From: CAWFFV01 sp963814985 | GTDB lineage: Bacteria; Chloroflexota; Ktedonobacteria; Ktedonobacterales; Ktedonobacteraceae | Length of the DNA stretch: 51,412 nt | NCBI GenBank assembly: GCA_963814985.1 | Contig: CAWFFV010000024.1 | Span: 1 to 51,412, forward strand | Direction of reading: 5' to 3' | Shown here: positions 46,209-51,412 of the stretch, in pieces | Numbering within the stretch: the first letter of the stretch is position 1 | Layout of the letters: each line of letters starts with the position of its first letter | Position numbers and translations under genes: made by a program | The notes under the pieces: generated by a model | The model's input: the letters and a program-made list of their open reading frames with translations, nothing else | Told to the model about the DNA's origin: nothing | Databases searched by the model: none

Positions 46209-46439
46209 TGGGCGACTGGCGTGTGCCGGCACTGCCCAACAAGCGCTGTCGAGCGGACGCCGCGAGCGTGTATGCTGACGCAGGAAGGGGTTGAGCGCTT
46301 CTCGGTGTTCAACTTCGGTCTGATAATCTCGCAATTTAGCGAGAGAACCACTAAGAGGCGTATTCCAAAGCGGGTAGACCAAAGATCACTTTCAAATGTG
46401 GATAATCCATTTCAGACGAAGACCTTCACCAGAAGATCT

Positions 46440-47048
46440 TCATGGGTTCTTCCCCTCTTCGTTGGACCGAATGGCAATGAGCTGCTTTTCGCGCATCAAT
46501 CGTGCTACTCTTTTTCGTCCACAACGAATACCCTGTGCCCTCAATTCCAGATGAATGCGAGGGCTTCCGTATGTCCCCCCACTCTTATAATAAGCATCTT
46601 CAATACGCGCTACCAATCGCTCGTCATCTTTTTTTCTTTGACTTTTCCCTCTGGTACGCCAGTTGTAGTAGCCATTTTCCGAAACGGAGAGCACCTGGCA
46701 CATGCGCAGAAGAGGAAAGAGATGACGATGATCATGAAGAAACTGGAATTTTACAGATGGGGGAACTCGGAGATCCTCACACGTTTTTTTGAGCGTATCC
46801 CTTTCCTGCCTTAATAGATCAATTTCACAACGTAGCTCTTTATTTTCGTCTTCTCTTAATTTCTGATGATCTTTGCCAGGAAGTGCTTCTTTCCCTCGTT
46901 TTCCAAATTCTTTCGACCATTTGCTTAAATAACTATTTGAGATACCAAGATCTCTGGCTATTTGTATTTTGCTTTTCCCGCTGGTTTCAAGGAGTTGCAC
47001 GGCTTGCCGTTTGAATTCCTCGCTATACGTTCGTTGTGACTTCCTCAT
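46440..47048 (-). mobile_element. IS3-family transposase, truncated OrfA-OrfB
   Basis: Starts at ATG 47046-47048 with a GGGAGGG site. The OrfA part is an HTH with leucine zipper (SEEFKRQAVQLLETSGKSKI, ISNSYLSKWSKEFG, ENKELRCEIDLLRQERDTLK). The OrfB start follows in the same frame (KFQFLHDHRHLFPLLRMCQV, SGGTYGSPRIHLELRAQGIR, KRVARLMREKQL). It stops at 46440 before the DDE catalytic domain, so the element is dead. In intact IS3 elements the two parts are joined by a -1 shift at an A-rich site; here an A7 run (46784-46790) is at the junction but the frame runs through. Left inverted repeat not confirmed. Confidence 0.8.
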
Positions 47049-47118
47049 AAAACCCTCCCGGGTTCTATTCTACCATGTCTCTCCTCACACTCTCTGCAAT
47101 CGGTAGGAGCTACATGGC

Positions 47119-48941
47119 TCAAGAAACAGAATCATGCTGCTCTGTAAATTCGCTCGATATCTGAGAGATCTGGGCAGCAAAACGGTAGGCATTGGTCTGC
47201 GCCAGAGTGGCCTGCACATCGGCTTGCGTCTCTTCGCGTGGCTGCCATCGTTGATCAGAGACACTCCTCATCTGGGTGGAATAGGCACTCCAAATCTGAT
47301 TGATCAGCTCCGTTCTGCCCAGAGTACCCAGAAGAACAACACAGCGGCGCAACGCACGCTCGCTCATGCCAACGCGCTCACTGTACTCTCCACGTGCTCC
47401 AAAGATCACTTTCGTGTCAAACCTGGTATTGCAGGCAGACATCGCGTATGTCTGGTAGAACTGAGCTGCACGACTATAGTGTTCCTGCACCTTCCTCTGG
47501 TTTTCCTCAGATGCGTGATCTTCCGCATACCGTTGCCCCAAATTCGACTCGTACTGAGCGCTATACCATAAGGCATCCAGATAATAATCACGATACAACG
47601 TCAACGGTTTGCGTACCCAGGAACTTTTTCCCTCCCACGAACGAAACTCGTTGGGATATTCTTCAGAAGTGTATCGAGAAAGTCACCTGAATAGTTTGCA
47701 ATCAGTTGTTCGCAAGCAGAGTAGACCTCTTCGGGGACTTCGTCAACAAGCTTCCCTTCCTTACGCGCCACAGAGATGACCTGATGGCAAGCCTCAACGG
47801 TTTCCAGATCATCGACACGACAGATCCCTGAGAGGCTCCAGAAGCTGGAACCACCAGCAAAAAGGTCCAGGTTTGGGTCAATCACCTGTCTTCCAGCAGG
47901 TTTGTTGACCTGCTCGACGACAGCCTCTCGTATCTTTCTTCGCAAGAGCTTTTTATGTGATTCAAACCGTTCTGACAACTTGTCCTCCGTTGCCTCCTCA
48001 TCCGAGAGTCCCCAGCCAAAGACCTGTTCGAGAATTTTCTCGCGATGAATTGGTTCTCCTCGTCGCCAGGCAATGTAGGCCAAGAGTTGGACCCTTTTTG
48101 AGTTGAGAGCCACGGGTACCGCGATCTGGTCACCACCAGGGACATTGATGACAATGCTCACATCCTTCAACAAGCGAATCGAGATCAGCGGATTGGGGGA
48201 AGTCATCTCTTCACTGGTCTCCGAGACGACATCGGGTGTCGTAGATGTGATCAGTGGACTGATGAGAGAAGTGCTCGCATCGCTGTCTTCGTCTTTCAGA
48301 TCGGCAAGCGCGATCTGTTGCTCGTCGGGAGCATATATGGCGGAGTTCTTTGGTCCGTCTTCCTGTTGTGAGAACGTCTCTGGCAATTCATCTATTGGAG
48401 GAATTGGTGTTCCATCTTGCATCCCAGTGAAGGTGGTTTGTTCAATCACTTCCGACAATTCAGACGTTGGAGGAATGGGTGTAACAGGATCATGACGCCA
48501 TGACACTGGTGCTGGACGCATCGTGAGAGGTGGTGAAGATGAGACATCGTGTCTCTCTGATGTCTGTGCTCGCATTGAGGGAGATGTACTGTGACGCATT
48601 TCACTCTCATATCCCCTTGGCCGTGCTTGTTGATGATCTGCGGCACCTGTTGCCTCCTCATCCAGAGAGGATCGTACAAGGGAAGCAATCTGCAGAACTA
48701 TCCAGAGCATTCCCATGATCAGAACAGGAGAGAGAACTCGAAGAGTGAGATAGAGAATGATTCTGCGATTTGTGGGTATCTGCCAAAGCGTCGGAAATTG
48801 GAAGACATTGCTCCAAAACTCCGTCCAGTTGGGAAGAGTCCAGAGAGCGAAAGCAAGCAGTCCTCCCGCAGTGATGACCAACACTGGCCTCTGCCATACG
48901 GTCTGAGACCAGGAACGAGAAGGGAATTTCATGCCAGACAT
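47119..48941 (-). CDS. Membrane-anchored winged-helix/BTAD regulator, frameshifted
   Basis: About 607 codons from ATG 48939-48941 (GAAAGGAAAAG upstream). Two membrane helices lie at about 19-39 and 61-89 (PVLVITAGGLLAFALWTLPN, LSPVLIMGMLWIVLQIASLV). A long Pro/Ser-rich linker follows, then an OmpR/SARP-type winged helix (VPVALNSKRVQLLAYIAWRR, EPIHREKILEQVFGWG ... KLLRRKIREAV), and a helical BTAD-like repeat domain (YLDALWYSAQYESNLGQRYA, HYSRAAQFYQTYAMSA, ALRRCVVLLGTLGRTELINQ). The frame changes near 47640, after YSGDFLDTLLKN; the other frame supplies PNEFRSWEGKSSWVRKPLTL. Such membrane-tethered SARP-like proteins occur on conjugative elements of actinobacteria and Chloroflexota and may control transfer genes. 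Confidence 0.7.
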
Positions 48942-49219
48942 CGCCTTTTCCTTTCAGAAAGAGAGAGCGCAGAAGATGATGTGACGACGTATATCCATTC
49001 AAGAACACATACCTTCCTCGAATAAGAGAGAAAGACCACATATGAGTAATATTTATAGAAGATGCTCCGTGATGGTTACAATGTGATACCGTGTGCTGCA
49101 TTCATGCCATATCAAAAGATTCAAAATATTCCAGCCACCAGTATACAATGGAATTGCAAGGAGCAGTATCAGAAGCAGATTCTACACGTAAGAGTAGCAT
49201 GACAGACCGGTTCTCGACC
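48942..49219. other. Upstream region of BTAD regulator
   Basis: About 280 bases, AT-richer than the genes, with no supported gene. It must carry the minus-strand promoter of the BTAD regulator. No clear box pair identified. Confidence 0.35.
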
Positions 49220-49268
49220 GGAACGCGAACGGAAATGGAGCAGAACGGAACCAGAAAACAACCTGGAA
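49220..49268 (+). repeat. Phased GGAA repeat array E
   Basis: Cores at 49220, 49231, 49242, 49253 and 49265 (steps 11, 11, 11, 12) plus one out-of-phase GGAA at 49247. The context GACCGGAACGCGAACGGAAA matches arrays A-D. It lies 80 bases upstream of the palindrome-controlled promoter at 49348. Confidence 0.65.
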
Positions 49269-49346
49269 GGAAACATGAAAAGGTCTCTGAATACCAAAGA
49301 GCTTCCGAAGATTCCTGAAAACTGGTGACCAATCCCCTTGACATGC

Positions 49347-49398
49347 TAGCATTGCTAGCGTATCATTAAAGATGAGAATGCTAGCATTGCTAGCATGA
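49347..49398 (+). promoter_or_regulatory. Promoter with paired GCTAGCATTGCTAGC operators
   Basis: TTGACA (about 49347-49352) and TATCAT are separated by exactly 17 bases, a near-consensus sigma-70 promoter. The spacer is filled by the palindrome GCTAGCATTGCTAGC, and a second identical copy lies about 30 bases downstream, over the likely transcription start. A bound repressor would block RNA polymerase directly. It drives the winged-helix gene at 49431, which may autoregulate it. Confidence 0.75.
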
Positions 49399-49430
49399 AA
49401 GAGAGGAAGAAATCTCAGGAGGATTGACCG

Positions 49431-50080
49431 ATGAGCGAAAACAACTCTACCAGCGTATCTGTTGTCTTCGAGTTCCTGTTGGACGCAATTGAGACCGAAA
49501 TGGATGCCATTGATCAGGTTGGAGCCGAGGCATTTGAGGGAAGAGACTATGATAGCGCTCGCGAAACCCTCGAACGCGCAGACCAACTCAAAGCTTTTCG
49601 TGAGAAAATAGTGGCTCTTCGTGTAGGAGTGGGAGACGTTAGCCAAATCGCGAAATCAGAGCACACTTGTGGAAGAAGAAGTATTTGGTCGCAAGCCGGG
49701 CTTCCTCAGTCGCTTGCCAAGGGGATTGCGTACACCCGAACAAGCTTTCTATCGGCCTATTTTGCAAATCCTCAACGAGCGAGATGGGTCGACCAGAGCA
49801 AGCGATGTCCTGGAGCAACTCATGCCACTCACGAAAGAGACGTTGAGGGAAGTAGACTATCAGCTCCTCCTATTGGTGAGATACGCTGGCGGAAAACCGC
49901 GAATTGGGCGCGCGACACCCTGGTAAAAAAGGGCCGTTAAAGCGAGGCTCGCCTCATGGTATCTGGGAGATTAGTGGAATTGGGAATCGCATGGCTCTTC
50001 CAGGGGGAGAGTGGGAAGTGAAATGTTGGCGACCTTGCACGGCTACCTTTTTCACATACGGGAGATACGCTTATGCCTGA
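49431..50080 (+). pseudogene. Winged-helix (Mrr_N-like) regulator, three frameshifts
   Basis: Starts at ATG 49431 with CAGGAGG. The N-terminal coiled helix (VVFEFLLDAIETEMDAIDQV ... LERADQLKAFREKIVALRVG) runs to about 49670, where the frame moves to EEEVFGRKPGFLSRLPRGLR, FYRPILQILNERDGSTRASD and VLEQL, a winged-helix typical of the Mrr N-terminal domain. It returns near 49870 (GEIRWRKTANWARDTLVKKG) and, after a further shift at 49937, ends SPHGIWEISGIGNRMALPGG to a stop at 50078-50080. The order coiled coil plus winged helix suggests a dimeric DNA-binding regulator, a candidate ligand for the GCTAGCATTGCTAGC operators. The stop overlaps the next gene's start by eight bases. Confidence 0.6.
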
Positions 50081-50775
50081 TATGAGTATCCGGAAATTTA
50101 CTGACGAGCAGTACACGCTTATCAAGGCCCATGCTGACCGAGAGAGGCAAAGCATGGAGACATGGGTGAAAAATCTCATCCTCCAAAAAGTCGTCAATCC
50201 ACCAACCCGCCTCTCACCAAAGGCAAAAGAAGCATGGATAAAACAACGAGACAAGTGGATGCGGGCAGCAGCAGAGATGCGTGAGGCGGAGTTGGAGATG
50301 CAACGACTGGTAATGGCACCTTTGCCCGCTCCTGAGGCGGTTGAGTACATGGGGACCTGCCGAGGAGGAAGCGGATATCACCTACATCTTTACCAAAGAA
50401 GAGTATGCCGCATACACAACCGAGCACGGAACCGATTTTCGTTCAGAGGGAATGACGTGGGAACAGGTTACGGTTCCATCGTATGCCCACATGGACTTGT
50501 GGGTTGAGCAAAAAAAGAGATGGTTACAGGCGGCGTGGGCTCCTAACCAAACCAATGAAGAACGCAAAGAGCGGACTCTCATCATGAGAGAGGCGGAATG
50601 GGCGATGCGCTCGTTAGAAATCCACCAGTGCGAGTATGGAGGAGAAGATGGAGAGCAGTGTCCCCTCAAATTGAGATGTACTGTGATAGCAGGTGCTGTA
50701 CACCTGGGTGCTTTTACTGTGCCTATCACTATCGCGAGATCCACGATCCACTGCTCTCTGCAGGTAGGGCTAGAG
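50073..50775 (+). pseudogene. RHH-type DNA-binding protein with zinc-finger tail, frameshifted
   Basis: Starts at ATG 50073, overlapping the previous gene. MPDMSIRKFTDEQYTLIKAH then ADRERQSMETWVKNLILQKV has the strand-helix-helix form of ribbon-helix-helix (CopG/FitA-like) proteins. A helical linker (RDKWMRAAAEMREAELEMQR) follows. Near 50350 the frame shifts to EEEADITYIFTKEEYAAYTT and a second RDKW-like helix (EQKKRWLQAAWAPNQTNEER). A further shift near 50690 gives a Cys/His cluster: CEYGGEDGEQC, then CCTPGCFYCAYHY, a likely zinc site. Where the gene ends is uncertain. RHH proteins include antitoxins and plasmid centromere-binding ParR/omega proteins; array E lies just upstream of this operon. 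Confidence 0.5.
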
Positions 50776-51024
50776 TATTAACGGTCGTTTATTCTTGCAT
50801 CCCAATCAGCGCGTTCCCTCGAAACCCTCGTCAGCGGCCACGCGAATATCGGGGGAATCAAGCTGTAGGCGACGATATTGTGGGGAGGAATGATAAAAGA
50901 AAACGATCGTTTTTTTTTCCCGCTTTCGCACACAAAAGGCACTAGTATTTTTACACACTTTCAGATAAAATAACCCCATGAAATGATGTTTTTATTCCCA
51001 TCAACGACAAAGCGAGGAAAAAGG

Positions 51025-51412
51025 ATGTCAGGACAGACGTTTGCCTACTTACGGGTCTCCAAACAGGATCAGGATCTGGAAAAGAATAAACTGGATATTT
51101 TGAAGCTTGCCAACGATGCTCATTTGGGACACGTTCAGTTTATCGAAGAGAAAATTTCCGGCAAAATCTCCTGGCGCAAGCGGCAGATCGCTACCATTCT
51201 GGAGAGGCGCAGGAAGGCGACGCCATCATTGTGAGTGAGTTGTCTCGCTTGGGCAGGAGTATGTTGGAGTGTATGGAGATTCTTTCGTTGGCGATGCAGA
51301 AAGGCATTCGTGTCTACGCGGTCAAAGGCAACTGGCAACTCAACAATAGCATCCAGAGCAAAATCGTCGCGATGGCCTTTGCCATGGCCGCCGAAATAGA
51401 ACGGGATCTGAT
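51025..51412 (+). CDS. Serine recombinase (Mpi-like resolvase), frameshifted, runs off end
   Basis: Starts at ATG 51025 with GAGGAAAAAGG. TFAYLRVSKQDQDLEKNKLD contains the catalytic serine motif (Y-x-R-V-S) of resolvase/invertase recombinases; VQFIEEKISGKISWRKR follows. At about 51203 the frame needs one more G (GAGAGG should be GAGGAGG) and then continues EAQEGDAIIVSELSRLGRSM, the ...SRLGRS active-site segment, KGIRVYAVKGNW and AMAFAMAAEIERDL to the window edge. This matches the master DNA invertase (Mpi) type, which flips or resolves DNA. The C-terminal HTH lies outside the window. Confidence 0.8.

Noticed and set aside
45750..46382. A 210-residue minus-strand reading frame over the GC-rich segment
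   Set aside because: GC-rich DNA gives long chance frames; the plus strand carries recognisable Imm5 sequence.

Overview
The window looks like part of a large plasmid or integrated conjugative element from a Ktedonobacteria-type Chloroflexota. This rests on gene style, not on any database search: a zinc-ribbon Ser/Thr kinase fused to a WD40 propeller, a membrane-anchored winged-helix/BTAD regulator, an Imm5-type protein, a replication-relaxation protein beside a VirB4/T4CP conjugation block, and several transposase families. I see no rRNA, tRNA or CRISPR array.

Layout. 0-7 kb is accessory DNA full of relics: small plasmid-type genes, a dead XRE regulator and acetyltransferase-like remnant, a dinD fragment with a nonsense codon, a TPR fragment, a decayed M20 carboxypeptidase, and truncated TIR, type ISP restriction and Tn5-like transposase pieces. 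7-16 kb (minus strand) holds two membrane-anchored proteins, a very large adenine methyltransferase-DExH helicase fusion (about 1640 codons) and its upstream partner. 16-20.6 kb is a Tn554-like element with a tyrosine recombinase, HTH, zinc-ribbon recombinase-like protein and small orf. It is inserted in radC and flanked by 88-bp direct repeats. 20.6-25.3 kb reads as a replication module: seven 26-bp tandem iterons, a small membrane protein, a Prim-Pol primase, a gene split by an IS1-like element, a 165-aa protein and radC. 25.5-34 kb carries a nitroreductase, a complete IS4-type insertion sequence with an 11-bp target duplication, a coiled-coil tail-anchored protein, the kinase-WD40 protein and a CcbP-like pseudogene. 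34-45.5 kb is the transfer region: about 0.7 kb of roughly 110-bp tandem repeats, a helically phased repeat array, then VirB6/TrbL, VirB2-like, VirB3-VirB4, T4CP and replication-relaxation genes. 45.7-51.4 kb is a mixed right part: Imm5, an IS3 fragment, the BTAD regulator, a palindrome-controlled promoter driving a winged-helix gene and a ribbon-helix-helix/zinc protein, and a serine recombinase running off the end.

Two themes cut across the window. First, a family of short GGAA/AGAA repeats spaced almost exactly 11 bp apart (one helical turn) occurs in five intergenic clusters, mostly next to operon starts. They resemble the 11-bp phased centromere repeats bound by ribbon-helix-helix ParR proteins, but I know of no description of this family. 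Second, many conserved genes are broken by single-base indels, several in homopolymer runs. Some are real decay (M20, dinD, XRE). Others (helicase fusion, Prim-Pol, TnpB-like protein, resolvase) keep full downstream homology and may be assembly indels. One of them, in virB4, coincides with an RF2-like CTT-TGA +1 frameshift site and deserves separate testing.
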